Shown one piece after another: positions 45,701 to 54,376 of a DNA stretch of 64,000 nt. This DNA is from Chryseobacterium defluvii. GTDB taxonomy: Bacteria; Bacteroidota; Bacteroidia; Flavobacteriales; Weeksellaceae. The stretch lies in assembly GCF_014204415.1 (NCBI RefSeq), contig NZ_JACHLE010000003.1:124001-188000 (forward strand). Direction: 5' to 3'. Position 1 is the first letter of the stretch; each line of letters begins with the position of its first letter. The notes beneath the pieces were generated by a model. That model did not search any database and was not told the DNA's origin. It worked only from the letters and a program-made list of their open reading frames with translations. The position numbers were made by a program, and so were the translations under genes.

Positions 45701-47154
45701 TAGTATCCCGGGTTTTGCGGATTAAGGTTAGCATTCAGCAGCAGCTCTTTTTGAGGCAGTGGCCATGCCGTATGATAGCTTTTCCAGTTAGGCTTTATAG
45801 TAACCAAATCCCCAAGGCGGTCAAACCGTTTTAAGGTCATGAACCTTTGTCCCATTTCTGCAAAAAACTCTCTTCTGATCTCCAGCAGCAGTTCCTGAAG
45901 AAAAGCATCTTTTGTCCAGCTTCCCGTTAGCGGTGGACTGCCGGCTCTTTGCCTGATGGCATTGAGATAAGGCAGTGCTTCCGTTACCTTGTTTTGCCGG
46001 GCTAAAGCTTCTGCAATAATTAGGTATGCTTCCTCTATCCTGAAAATAATGGAATACTCATCGGTGTTTCCTGAAAGGTTTTTATACTTTGCCGCACGGT
46101 ACCAGGTGTTCTGTGAAACGGTAACAGAAGTCATCCATGCCTGTCTTCTCAGATCAGCAGGGGCAAAAATATTAATCAGGTTTGTACTAAGGGCATAGGC
46201 ATTGGGGGCGGCCCCTGAAAAGTAATACAGGGAAGCCTCTTTGGTAGAATCACCGGAATTCAACGGTTTTAGCTGCCAGAGAATATGTTTACCTCCCTTT
46301 TTGAAGACCTTGGTAATATCCTGTTCCAGCTGGTAAAGGGAACTTTGAATGATATTTCCTGTTAATTGTTCTGCCTGGGGCCATTTCTGCTGAAGAATAT
46401 ATACTTTAGCCAGTAACAGCTCCGCCACCTTTTTATTGGGATAAATCCGCTCGGTATTGCGGTAGGTATCCGAAAGTAAGCTGACGGCAAGACTCAGATC
46501 AGCCTCTAATTTCTGCAATAAGGCTTCCTTAGTCAGCTTTGATAAATGGCTGTTGATTTGATAGTCTGTTGTTTCCGTATATGGAATCTCCTGATAAACC
46601 TGCTGTAAATAAAAGTAGATAAGGCTTCTCACTAAAAGCGCTTCCCCTTTAATCCTGTTTTTATCTTCCGTCCCCAGAGATACAGAGCCATTTACACCCA
46701 CGATAATGGAATTGGCAGCGTAAATTTGCTGATACGCTGTATTCCATGTTTTTTCAATCATCGGGTTGGTAGGAATCTGTTGGTTCTGGTAGAGTTCCAG
46801 TGCTCCGCTATTGTTATTAACATAATAGCAGTCCAGATCATCCGTATAGGTTCCCAGCACAGCCCCCATGCCATCGCTTCCACCTGAAATAACAGATGAA
46901 TTCAAAAGTCCTGAATATAAACCTGACAGGGCGGCATTGGCACTTTGCAGGTCTTCAAATACCTGATGGGTCCCGATCTGGTTATCCGGGTCATCGACTT
47001 CCACCAGCTTGTCGCACGAAATTGTGATGAGCAAAAGGAAAATAAAAAAGAAAGGTATTTTTACTGCTACAAAAGCCATTGGGAGCATATTTCTATCATT
47101 TACATTTAATTCAATTATAGGTGTAGTCCTGAGATTGATATTATATTTTTTCAT
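45700..47154 (-). CDS. RagB/SusD-family outer-membrane lipoprotein
   Basis: 484 aa. The lipobox LLLITISCDKLVEVDDPDNQ sits about 45 residues in, so the true start may be later (for example at MLPMAFVAVKIPFFFIFLLL). The SusD domains are seen in EKTWNTAYQQIYAANSIIVG and VRSLIYFYLQQVYQEIPYT, with the typical C-terminal EIRREFFAEMGQRFMTLKRF. It binds nutrient at the cell surface together with SusC; the gene follows the receptor by 11 bases. Confidence 0.85.
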   Translation of the reverse strand: MKKYNINLRTTPIIELNVNDRNMLPMAFVAVKIPFFFIFLLLITISCDKLVEVDDPDNQIGTHQVFEDLQSANAALSGLYSGLLNSSVISGGSDGMGAVLGTYTDDLDCYYVNNNSGALELYQNQQIPTNPMIEKTWNTAYQQIYAANSIIVGVNGSVSLGTEDKNRIKGEALLVRSLIYFYLQQVYQEIPYTETTDYQINSHLSKLTKEALLQKLEADLSLAVSLLSDTYRNTERIYPNKKVAELLLAKVYILQQKWPQAEQLTGNIIQSSLYQLEQDITKVFKKGGKHILWQLKPLNSGDSTKEASLYYFSGAAPNAYALSTNLINIFAPADLRRQAWMTSVTVSQNTWYRAAKYKNLSGNTDEYSIIFRIEEAYLIIAEALARQNKVTEALPYLNAIRQRAGSPPLTGSWTKDAFLQELLLEIRREFFAEMGQRFMTLKRFDRLGDLVTIKPNWKSYHTAWPLPQKELLLNANLNPQNPGY

Positions 47155-47165
47155 TTTCTTAGTTT

Positions 47166-50033
47166 TTAAAAGTTAAGCTGGATTCCAAAAGAATAGGTTT
47201 TGAGAGGGGGTAAGAAACCGGTAAGGACAAATTCAGGGTCGAGCCCGAAATACTTAGTCCATGTCAGCAGGTTTTGACCCTGGAAATAAATCATGGCATC
47301 TTTTACAATCCCGTTTTCAGGCTTAAGCCTGTAGCTTAGCTGAATATTTTTCAAGCGGATGAATGAAGCATCACCAATAGCTGCCGTACTGGTCTTAAAG
47401 AAGGTTTGCAGAGCGGTTTTCTGGGTGTCAGCCCCTGAAGTATAGGGCATATAGCTCCCGTTCGGATTCGCCTGAGACCATACATTGAGCAGCTCTACAG
47501 GCTGATTGTTCATCGTTCCCGGAGTAGGCATATAGTTGTGGTAATTCCAGTTCCTTTGCTTAACAAATTGTAATAAAAAAGAGAATGTCCAGTTCTTATA
47601 CTGGAGCTGGTTCTGTAACCCTCCAAAATACCGGACCCCTATTCTTTCGACCACCTGGTTATCATCCGGAGAAGTGATTTTCCCGTCACCGTTAAAATCT
47701 TTAAACCGGTAGAGCCCTGTACCCGGGTCTATCCCTTCATACTGATATACTTTGACAATAGAGACAGGATATCCTATGACATATTGATTGGCATAGGTTG
47801 AACCTTGCAGCCCCGGAAAAGAAACAAGCTTGCTGGTCGGAACGCTGATATTAAAGCTGGTATTCCATTTGAAATGAGAAGTTCTTACCGGAAAAGCACT
47901 AAGGTCAAATTCAAATCCCTTGTTTTCAACCGTTGCCGGAAGATTGGCCTGAATGGAGCTGAAACCTGTCGTTCCCGGCAGGGGAACCCCTACCAGCTGG
48001 TTGGAAGAGCGGTTCCTGTACCATGCTGCCAAAAGGTTGATACGGTCTTTCAGGAAGCCTAATTCTACAGCAGCTTCAAGCTTTACCGTTTTCTCCCAAC
48101 TGAAAAGCGGGTTGTACAACCGTGAAGGGTTCAGGACGGTAATCCCGCCATAGCCTGTCCCGGAAACGGTATAAGTATCTAAATATTGATAATCGCCGAT
48201 CTTATCACTTCCTGTAGTCCCGATGCTGCTCCTGAGCTTTCCGAAGCTCAGCCATTGAGCTTCTTTAAGAAAACGTTCGTTAGAGAACAGCCATGCTGCT
48301 CCTACAGCCCCAAAATTAGCAAAACGCTTTTGCGGTCCAAACCTGCTGGAGCCATCCCTTCTTCCGGTGATATTGAGAATATACCTGTGTTTATATTGAT
48401 AGTTGATGCGACCGAATAAAGCGGCATATCTGTACTCATTGCCTGCTTCGGTAATAATTTTGGTTTTTGCGGCGCCGATATTGTGGATCAGGGCATTGCT
48501 TTCAAACCCATATCCCTGGTTCTGGGACTGGTAGCCTGAATCCTGCTGGAAGGTTCCTCCTGCAAGCACATCGACCTGATGGTCTCCAAAGGTATGCTTC
48601 CAGCCAAGTTGCGGCTCAATAATATACGAGAAATATTGGCGCCTGTTTCTTAAGGCTGAAGAAGTAGCGCTGGTTAAGCCATAGGATGGATTGTACATCG
48701 TATGGGGTAGTAATGAATATTCTTCAAATGCCCTGTAGTTGATTCCCCCATTGAGTTTAACCGATATTCCTCGGTATACCTCATAGCTCATATTGACATT
48801 GGAGGTGAACTGCTTGCTGTCGTTAGAGTATGTGCTTACAAAGGGTGCAATGGGATTATCAAAGGTGTTGTTTTCCCAGTTGATACTGCCATTAGGTGTA
48901 TATAATGCCGGGGCATTCGGGCTCAGGAATATTGATTTGTTGGTGATCTCCTGGTTCAGCATATTATTAGTCTGGAAGGAAATCAGGTTGGATAGGTTAG
49001 CGGTAAATTTCCGGTCTTTGGACTGGTGGGAAATACTGCTGGTGATATTATTTGTCTTGTAACGGAAAGAAGCAGGAAACACGGTGGTCTGCTCATTGTG
49101 GCTGCCACTTACTAAGAAAGAAGTCCCTTCATTTCCGCCACTGACAGAAACCTGCGTGCTTATCGTTTCAGCGGTGTTTCCAATGAGTACCTTTTGCCAG
49201 TCAGTATACCGTGACTGATTCCAGGCTCCATTGATATCATAGGCGGTGGCTGGAAAAGTGGTAATCCCGTCGTTAGCATAAGCCTGTTTACGCATGCGGA
49301 TATATTCCTCCGTATTCATCATCTTCATTTTGGATGCAGCCCGGCTTAAGGCATAGCTGGTATTGATGCTAAGCTGTGTTTTTCCTTTCTTTCCTTTTTT
49401 AGTAGTAATCAGGATCACCCCATTCGCTCCCCGGGAACCGTAAATAGCCGTAGCATCGGCGTCTTTCAGGATTTCGATATTTTCGATATCATTGGGATTG
49501 ATGCTATTTAACGGGCTGATGGAAGAATAGGGCATAATGCTATTGGAATAACGAGACGGGTTTTCCGAGCTGATCACGACTCCATCAACAATATACATCG
49601 CGTTATTACCCTCCCTTCTAAGGCTGTTTTTGCCCCGGATCTGTATATCAAAGCCACCACCAGGGACTCCGGAATTCTGGGTGATATTGACACCGGAGAC
49701 TCTGCCCTGCACAGCGGAAAGTACATTAGTTACAGGCTGGTTTTCGATATCTTTTGCCGATACTTTTGCTATGCTTCCAGTGCGCTCCTTATCTTTGACT
49801 TTATAATAACCTGCATTAAGCACTACTTCTTCAATGCTACTTACTTTTTCTGAAGATGGCTTATTTGAAGGAGATAAAGTGTCAGTCTTTTTCCTGAGTA
49901 CAGTAGCTTCGGTGGTATTGTTTCTGGAAATCGTATCTGAATTTTTCCACTCCTGTGCATGAAAAGAGGCGCCTGCTACCGTCAGCATAAGGGCAAAAGA
50001 GATGCCTCCTATGCTGGTATAGGATTTTTTCAT
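47166..50033 (-). CDS. SusC/RagA-family TonB-linked outer-membrane receptor
   Basis: 955 aa from ATG 50033 (MKKSYTSIGGISFALMLTVA, signal ending FHAQ). The usual CarboxypepD-like start is replaced by a short linker; the TonB-dependent plug (EEVVLNAGYYKVKDKERTGS; ILKDADATAIYGSRGANGVI) and the 22-strand barrel follow, ending LKTYSFGIQLNF. It lacks the long N-terminal repeat domain, so coupling to TonB is by the plug. First gene of the SusC-SusD-S9 peptidase operon; the peptidase hints at peptide rather than glycan uptake. Confidence 0.85.
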   Translation of the reverse strand: MKKSYTSIGGISFALMLTVAGASFHAQEWKNSDTISRNNTTEATVLRKKTDTLSPSNKPSSEKVSSIEEVVLNAGYYKVKDKERTGSIAKVSAKDIENQPVTNVLSAVQGRVSGVNITQNSGVPGGGFDIQIRGKNSLRREGNNAMYIVDGVVISSENPSRYSNSIMPYSSISPLNSINPNDIENIEILKDADATAIYGSRGANGVILITTKKGKKGKTQLSINTSYALSRAASKMKMMNTEEYIRMRKQAYANDGITTFPATAYDINGAWNQSRYTDWQKVLIGNTAETISTQVSVSGGNEGTSFLVSGSHNEQTTVFPASFRYKTNNITSSISHQSKDRKFTANLSNLISFQTNNMLNQEITNKSIFLSPNAPALYTPNGSINWENNTFDNPIAPFVSTYSNDSKQFTSNVNMSYEVYRGISVKLNGGINYRAFEEYSLLPHTMYNPSYGLTSATSSALRNRRQYFSYIIEPQLGWKHTFGDHQVDVLAGGTFQQDSGYQSQNQGYGFESNALIHNIGAAKTKIITEAGNEYRYAALFGRINYQYKHRYILNITGRRDGSSRFGPQKRFANFGAVGAAWLFSNERFLKEAQWLSFGKLRSSIGTTGSDKIGDYQYLDTYTVSGTGYGGITVLNPSRLYNPLFSWEKTVKLEAAVELGFLKDRINLLAAWYRNRSSNQLVGVPLPGTTGFSSIQANLPATVENKGFEFDLSAFPVRTSHFKWNTSFNISVPTSKLVSFPGLQGSTYANQYVIGYPVSIVKVYQYEGIDPGTGLYRFKDFNGDGKITSPDDNQVVERIGVRYFGGLQNQLQYKNWTFSFLLQFVKQRNWNYHNYMPTPGTMNNQPVELLNVWSQANPNGSYMPYTSGADTQKTALQTFFKTSTAAIGDASFIRLKNIQLSYRLKPENGIVKDAMIYFQGQNLLTWTKYFGLDPEFVLTGFLPPLKTYSFGIQLNF

Positions 50034-50429
50034 AAATTTGTTGGGTTTAATAAACTTATTATAACTAACTGCTCTTTCCTGCCAAGCGGCCAACTTTAAA
50101 GGAAAGGGCTTTTTTATTTCTTACAGTACAAGATGTACCAGCCTTACGTATCATTATAATAGGTGCTACCTGTTTTCATTTTATGGTCTTTTATGGTTAC
50201 ATTGTGTTTTTAAATATTGTCTAGGAGGAAGTTTTGTGATCTCCCAAAACCTCCAGCCTAAACACATCATAAAAAATTAATATGAATGAAATTTCTCTTT
50301 TTTAGCTTTTAAGCCCTCAATGGATGTATCGCCATTGTGTCCAACCTAATCTTATACTTTATAGTAAAAGCAGCTTAGAGAAACATAGAGAAGGCTGACA
50401 GTAATGGAAATAAAACGGCGTGGAGCTCT
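50034..50429. other. Intergenic region upstream of the SusC gene
   Basis: About 400 bases holding the SusC promoter; no specific element recognised. Confidence 0.35.
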
Positions 50430-50575
50430 ACATTATCCGCAATAGGGGTACTGGCATACCTTGCACACAGATAAAGAGAGCCCACGCCTAGGTCGTGAGC
50501 CTTCTACTTATCCTCTTGTGTGCTTAAAACTGCCAGTTTTCTATTACAAGATTCTAAGCGAATGCTTCTATTATT
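50430..50575 (+). ncRNA. Possible structured RNA, second copy of the 515-660 segment
   Basis: GCACACAGATAA (50468) can pair with TTATCCTCTTGTGTGC (50515), enclosing a GCCTAGGTCGTGAG core; next come hairpins AAAACT-gcc-AGTTTT and AAGC-gaat-GCTT. The segment at 515-660 shows the same order of elements with sequence changes, and a shorter piece near 51100-51135 repeats the last two hairpins. The repetition and pairing suggest an RNA, possibly a known Flavobacteria motif that I cannot name with certainty. Confidence 0.4.
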
Positions 50576-50638
50576 ATCAATCGTTGAAGTTTCGCAAAAT
50601 TACATTTATGTAACTTATTTCACAAATATAATAAAAAT

Positions 50639-50672
50639 ATTTTATTCGATACAAATTTGTATCGAATAAAAT
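50639..50672. promoter_or_regulatory. 34-bp palindromic operator
   Basis: A perfect inverted repeat centred on TTCGATACAAATTTGTATCG (core 50645-50664) extends over 34 bases, ending 25 bases before the XRE gene. Most likely the autoregulatory site of that regulator. Confidence 0.6.
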
Positions 50673-50697
50673 TTGAAAATATTCCAACTTTTACTAA

Positions 50698-51063
50698 ATG
50701 CAAGAATATAGTAACGAGGAACTTGACGCATTAGCACTACAAATTGGGTGCATAGTGAGGGTAGAAAGATTAAGAAAAAAACTTTCTCAGGAAGAGTTAG
50801 GTTTATTGATAAGTTCAAATAAGACGACTATTGGAAGACTTGAAAGATATGAAAATTCTACAAGTTGGAAAATTTTGTTTAAAGTTTGTCAATCATTGAA
50901 AATCGAATATAATCCATTGTTTGTACTACAACCATTGGAAATCATCTTGTCAATAATCAAAGACGCCTACAGTCTCGAAGAAAAACTAACTGCTGAAAAA
51001 GAACAATTCTATGTAAATTTAGAAATTGAAGCAAAAGAAAGATTTAAAAAAATTAAACGATAA
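50698..51063 (+). CDS. XRE-family HTH regulator
   Basis: 121 aa. HTH in RVERLRKKLSQEELGLLISS followed by NKTTIGRLERYENSTSWKIL. C-terminal acidic helix (SLEEKLTAEKEQFYVNLEIE) may serve dimerisation. A perfect palindrome stands directly upstream. It faces the toxin/immunity array on the opposite strand and could control it, but the link is positional. Confidence 0.75.
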   Translation: MQEYSNEELDALALQIGCIVRVERLRKKLSQEELGLLISSNKTTIGRLERYENSTSWKILFKVCQSLKIEYNPLFVLQPLEIILSIIKDAYSLEEKLTAEKEQFYVNLEIEAKERFKKIKR

Positions 51064-51141
51064 CATAGGCTAAAAAAGACATTATCATCTCGCTTCGTGA
51101 AAGTGCCAGTTTCTGTCCGAGATTCTAAGCAATAGCTATTA

Positions 51142-51203
51142 AATGTAAATATCTTTTTCTTGGCATCAAAATTTCGATAAAAATATCCGTCATAATCTTC
51201 AAA
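51142..51203 (-). pseudogene. Scar of the second toxin family
   Basis: About 60 bases closely match the orphan toxin at 55381-55445 (AAATATCTTTTTCTTGG on the plus strand, then TCCGTCATAATCTTCAAAAC). It codes for a few residues of the FDTKKKIFTF / EDYEGYFYRN part. This is all that is left of a further toxin copy at the array end. Confidence 0.6.
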
Positions 51204-51227
51204 ACTCTTTATAATATCTCTTCAATA

Positions 51228-51269
51228 AATAAAGCCGCCTCAATACGAAAATTGAAGCGGCTTTATTTA
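51228..51269 (-). terminator. Terminator at the end of the immunity array
   Basis: AAATAAAGCCGC arm with GCGGCTTTATTT, stem extended by TCAAT/ATTGA. Lies 18 bases after the last Imm35 gene. Confidence 0.8.
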
Positions 51270-51287
51270 TTACCGATTGAATAATAA

Positions 51288-51623
51288 TTATTTACTGGAA
51301 AACCTATCTTCGTCAGGATACCAAAAGAGATCTGAACTAGGTGCCATAGTTCCATTTTCATAGGCTTTTATCTCATTTTCTAATATGCCTGCAGTACCAA
51401 AACCAACTACTCTCCCTGTTCTGTTCTCTACTAAAAAGGGACCTGCACCTACCAAAGTTTTATTAAAATTTCCTGTTAAAATAGTTTCTTTAGAATTAAA
51501 GGAATAAATGTTACCATAAGGTTTTTTAATAATATCATCATATAACATTGGCTCAATATTTTCGTCTACTATTCTTCTTATAAAACGTTCTGCTATTGCT
51601 AGCATTTGTTTTTCTGTTAACAT
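51288..51623 (-). CDS. Imm35-like immunity protein, copy 4
   Basis: 111 aa. Residues 1-80 are the same as in the copy at 51774, then differ (GILENEIKAYENGTMAPSSD, FWYPDEDRF). The GPFLVENRTGRVVGFGTAG core and the conserved Trp in the C-terminal WYPDEDRF fit Imm35 (YrhB-like) immunity proteins, which are known neighbours of papain-fold toxins. It is preceded by a decayed toxin tail instead of a toxin. Confidence 0.7.
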   Translation of the reverse strand: MLTEKQMLAIAERFIRRIVDENIEPMLYDDIIKKPYGNIYSFNSKETILTGNFNKTLVGAGPFLVENRTGRVVGFGTAGILENEIKAYENGTMAPSSDLFWYPDEDRFSSK

Positions 51624-51641
51624 AAAATCAATTTTTAAATT

Positions 51642-51720
51642 ATTACTTACTTTCTTTTGAATATTTAAACTCTCTATAAAGCAATCATACTCTATTATTT
51701 GACCATCAAATCGTATGAAA
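51642..51720 (-). pseudogene. Decayed Tox-PL toxin tail
   Basis: On the minus strand it reads FDGQIIEYD, matching FDGQTGEYV-YD of the full toxin, and ends in GTAAGTAATAATTTAAAAAT where intact toxins end in a similar TAATAATTTAAAAATTG before Imm35. Frame is lost. An almost identical copy lies at 56315-56395. Confidence 0.6.
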
Positions 51721-51725
51721 ATAAC

Positions 51726-51752
51726 AAAACAGCAGGAATTTCCTGCTGTTTT
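51726..51752 (-). terminator. Terminator after Imm35 copy 3
   Basis: AAAACAGCAGGAA and TTCCTGCTGTTTT, flanked by A/T runs. Confidence 0.7.
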
Positions 51753-51773
51753 ATTGAAGAATTAAAATTCGTA

Positions 51774-52109
51774 TTATTTATAATCAAACCTATCTTCATC
51801 CGGGTACCAATAAGTGTCTAAAGCTGTAACTAATGTTCCGTTTTCATAGGCTTTTAGATAATCTTCTAATCTACCAGCAGTACCAAAACCAACTACCCTC
51901 CCTGTTCTGTTCTCCACTAAAAAGGGACCTGCACCTACCAAAGTTTTATTAAAATTTCCTGTTAAAATAGTTTCTTTAGAATTAAAGGAATAAATGTTGC
52001 CATAAGGTTTTTTAATAATATCATCATATAACATTGGTTCAATATTTTCGTCTACTATTCTTCTTATAAAGCGTTCTGCTATTGCTAGCATTTGTTTTTC
52101 TGTTAACAT
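51774..52109 (-). CDS. Imm35-like immunity protein, copy 3
   Basis: 111 aa, starting MLTEKQMLAIAERFIRRIVD, with the FGTAGRLEDYLKAYENG and YWYPDEDRFDYK ends found in the immunity protein of the full toxin. It lies 19 bases after the orphan papain-fold toxin, so it is the cognate antidote. Cytoplasmic; acts by binding the toxin domain. Confidence 0.75.
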   Translation of the reverse strand: MLTEKQMLAIAERFIRRIVDENIEPMLYDDIIKKPYGNIYSFNSKETILTGNFNKTLVGAGPFLVENRTGRVVGFGTAGRLEDYLKAYENGTLVTALDTYWYPDEDRFDYK

Positions 52110-52128
52110 AAAATCAATTTTTAAATTA

Positions 52129-52914
52129 TTACTTTCTTACTTTTGTGTATTTAAATTCTAAATAACCTCTTTGAAGATAGTTACGAGCTTTACTGCTACT
52201 TGCATCATAAATTACATATTCGCCCGTTTGACCATCAAATAAATGTAATTCTCCATCCTTTTTCATCCCTACAAAAAAATGACCATTGGTGGATTCTCCA
52301 AAAGTTCCTTTTATGCGAACCTTCTCTTTAATACCATACACTACAACGATGTCTCCTTCAGCCATTAATTGTTTCATTCTTGGAATTGTTGAAGGCTGGA
52401 AACTTCCTCCTCCGCATTTTGCAGCTACTACTTCTATGTCTTGCATTCTTGAAGGTTCAGCCAATCGTAATTTCCCTGTTCTCAAAAACTCAACTACAAC
52501 TTCTGCGGTATTACCACAATTTTCGTAACCTACTTGTTTCACAGCATCACCTACCGATTTATGGTTAAAATAAGGCATCGCCTCTTTTATATGATCAAAA
52601 GGTTTTGCAGTTATTTTTGAGAATTGTTTTAACCCTTCTTCAAATGCTCTTACCTCCTTCTTAACTGTTGTTGCTACTATAGATTCACCATATGCACCTC
52701 CTTCATGCTTCAGTTCCTCTAAAACTTCGCCCAATCGCTTTTGGTTCTTCTTCAGATTTCTATAAAATTCTAAAACCTTTTTATCGTTAGGTGTACCCTG
52801 TATCAGCTTTTCACCTTTATATACTAAAGCATATTCTTTCTCTCCAATCTCTACTAAGATAGCACCTTTTTCATACAACGGTAAAAAGCTATCATACTTT
52901 CCAAAAGCAAAAGC
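52129..52914 (-). pseudogene. Orphan papain-fold (Tox-PL-like) toxin cassette without start
   Basis: The frame is open from 52914 to 52129 and nearly identical to the last ~260 residues of the 903-aa toxin, including ENCGNTAEVVVEFL (Cys), NGHFFVGMKKDGELHLFDGQ in parts (His and Asp) and the end YLEFKYTKVRK. It begins inside the shared linker (AFAFGKYDSF), directly at the terminator of the previous immunity gene, with no proper start codon; internal TTG starts are unlikely. It is thus silent unless recombined into the full toxin gene. Small differences from the expressed tip show that the copy is older than a simple duplicate. Confidence 0.75.
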
Positions 52915-52932
52915 CTGTTTTTACACAGGCTT
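52911..52932 (-). terminator. Terminator at cassette boundary
   Basis: AAGCCTGT-ttttac-ACAGGCTT hairpin. Its last bases are the first bases of the orphan toxin cassette. Confidence 0.7.
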
Positions 52933-52943
52933 TGTTTAATTTA

Positions 52944-53447
52944 CTATTTACTTTTTAAACATTTATCGTAAACTTCTAAATAGCTTAAAATAGCTTTGGC
53001 AACAGTTTCATAGGTACCATCAAAAGGAATAGGAACATAGTCATCATATCCCAATTCTTCATACCATATTTCTTCGTCTTCCTCACGAGTTGATACTTTT
53101 TCAATAACTTCTGTTTTTCCTACAATAGCTGTGTTTGCACCTTTGAAAAGAGCCCAGTTGGTTAAACCTGCCGGTTTACATTCTTCTAATATTCTTCTAA
53201 TATTAGTGTTAATTACACTTAATAAAAAAACTTTTTCGTTTATATTCTCTTTTACAATTCCATTTCCACTTTCTGGGATTGTAAAACCCATTGGCAATAG
53301 ATAATATCCATCAAAATTGGGATCTATTTTATTTACAGTCTCTACCGAGTGTCCCAAAATATTGTTTAAACCTTGAATAAATTTATCTAAATTATCTACT
53401 CCTACGGGTTCAATATTTTCTATTTTTAATAACTTTACTAGTATCAT
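52944..53447 (-). CDS. Immunity protein of the second family, copy 3
   Basis: 167 aa starting MILVKLLKIENIEPVGVDNL. All three copies share DGYYLLPMGFTIPESGNG, NEKVFLLSVINTNI and LSYLEVYDKCLK-type ends. Family not recognised. It follows a truncated toxin tail, as do the other copies, so I infer it is the antidote to the second toxin family. Confidence 0.65.
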   Translation of the reverse strand: MILVKLLKIENIEPVGVDNLDKFIQGLNNILGHSVETVNKIDPNFDGYYLLPMGFTIPESGNGIVKENINEKVFLLSVINTNIRRILEECKPAGLTNWALFKGANTAIVGKTEVIEKVSTREEDEEIWYEELGYDDYVPIPFDGTYETVAKAILSYLEVYDKCLKSK

Positions 53448-53452
53448 ATTCT

Positions 53453-53755
53453 TTATTTTACATATTTAACTTTTACTTCGATATTGTAATCTATATATAG
53501 TTTACTCTCCCAAGATAATCCATACTCTTTCATAAATGCTTCATAAGAACCATTAAATTTTGGATTAAGTGAAAAATTCCCTGTTTTTAACTGCTTTACC
53601 GTTTGATATATTCCTTTACCTGTAATTCTGCCACTCATAACCTCATAGCCAACCTGTGTCATTACTGTTTTCATGTATTCATTGCTTGGCGCGGCTAAAA
53701 TATCTACCGAATCAAAATTGCGAATAATTTTTCCTCTAGTTGCCCAAATAGATAT
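53453..53755 (-). pseudogene. Truncated tail of the second toxin family
   Basis: About 95 codons matching the C-terminal end of the orphan toxin at 54887: GKIIRNFDSVDILAAPSNEY, ITGKGIYQTVKQLKTGNFSL and LYIDYNIEVKVKYVK. The upstream part is lost next to the terminator at 53763. It ends 5 bases before its immunity gene. Confidence 0.7.
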
Positions 53756-53762
53756 AACACAA

Positions 53763-53784
53763 AAGCCTATTTTTACATAGGCTT
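53763..53784 (-). terminator. Terminator at cassette boundary
   Basis: AAGCCTAT-ttttac-ATAGGCTT, same design as at 52911 with a changed base pair. Confidence 0.7.
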
Positions 53785-53795
53785 TGTTTAATTTA

Positions 53796-54299
53796 CTATT
53801 TATTCTTCAAATATTTATCGTAAGCTTCTAAATAACTTAAAATAGATTTGGCAACAGTTTCATAAGTGCCATCTTTCAGGAAAGGAATGTATTGGTCATA
53901 ACCTAAATCTTCATACCATATATTGTCACCTTCCTCAAGAGTTGATACTTTTTCAATCACTTCTTTTTTACCTATTATCGATGTTCCCGCTCTAAAAAAA
54001 AGTGCCCAATTCGTTAACCCAGCTGGCTTGCATTCTTCTAATATTCTTGGAATATTGGAATTAATAACACTTAACAAAAAAACTTTTTCATTAATATTTT
54101 CTTTCACAACTCCATTTCCACTTTCTGGGATTGTAAAACCCATTGGCAATAGATAATATCCATCAAATTTGGAATCTATTTTGTTTACAGTCTCTACCAA
54201 GTATCCCAGAACATTGTTTAACCCTTGAATAAATTTATCCAAATTATCTACTCCTACGGGTTCAATATTTTCTATTTTTAATAATTTTATTGGTATCAT
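53796..54299 (-). CDS. Immunity protein of the second family, copy 2
   Basis: 167 aa, MIPIKLLKIENIEPVGVDNL. It differs from the other copies mainly in the middle (TNWALFFRAGTSIIGKKEVI; EEGDNIWYEDLGYDQYIPF), so specificity may have diverged. The gene is intact although its toxin has shrunk to 12 codons. Confidence 0.65.
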   Translation of the reverse strand: MIPIKLLKIENIEPVGVDNLDKFIQGLNNVLGYLVETVNKIDSKFDGYYLLPMGFTIPESGNGVVKENINEKVFLLSVINSNIPRILEECKPAGLTNWALFFRAGTSIIGKKEVIEKVSTLEEGDNIWYEDLGYDQYIPFLKDGTYETVAKSILSYLEAYDKYLKNK

Positions 54300-54305
54300 A
54301 ATTTT

Positions 54306-54345
54306 CTATTTTACTTTTACTTCAATATTGAAATTCATATAAAGT
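54306..54345 (-). pseudogene. 12-codon toxin tail remnant
   Basis: Reads LYMNFNIEVKVK then stop, matching LYIDYNIEVKVKYVK of the full orphan toxin. It lies between a terminator and an intact immunity gene. Confidence 0.65.
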
Positions 54346-54348
54346 AAA

Positions 54349-54370
54349 AAGCCTACATAAAAGTAGGCTT
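54349..54370 (-). terminator. Terminator at cassette boundary
   Basis: AAGCCTAC-ataaaa-GTAGGCTT, third member of the hairpin family with another changed base pair. Confidence 0.7.
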
Positions 54371-54376
54371 CGTTTA

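Noticed and set aside
47805..49062. Several plus-strand frames opposite the SusC gene
   Set aside because: They are shadows of a well supported receptor gene and show no own signals.
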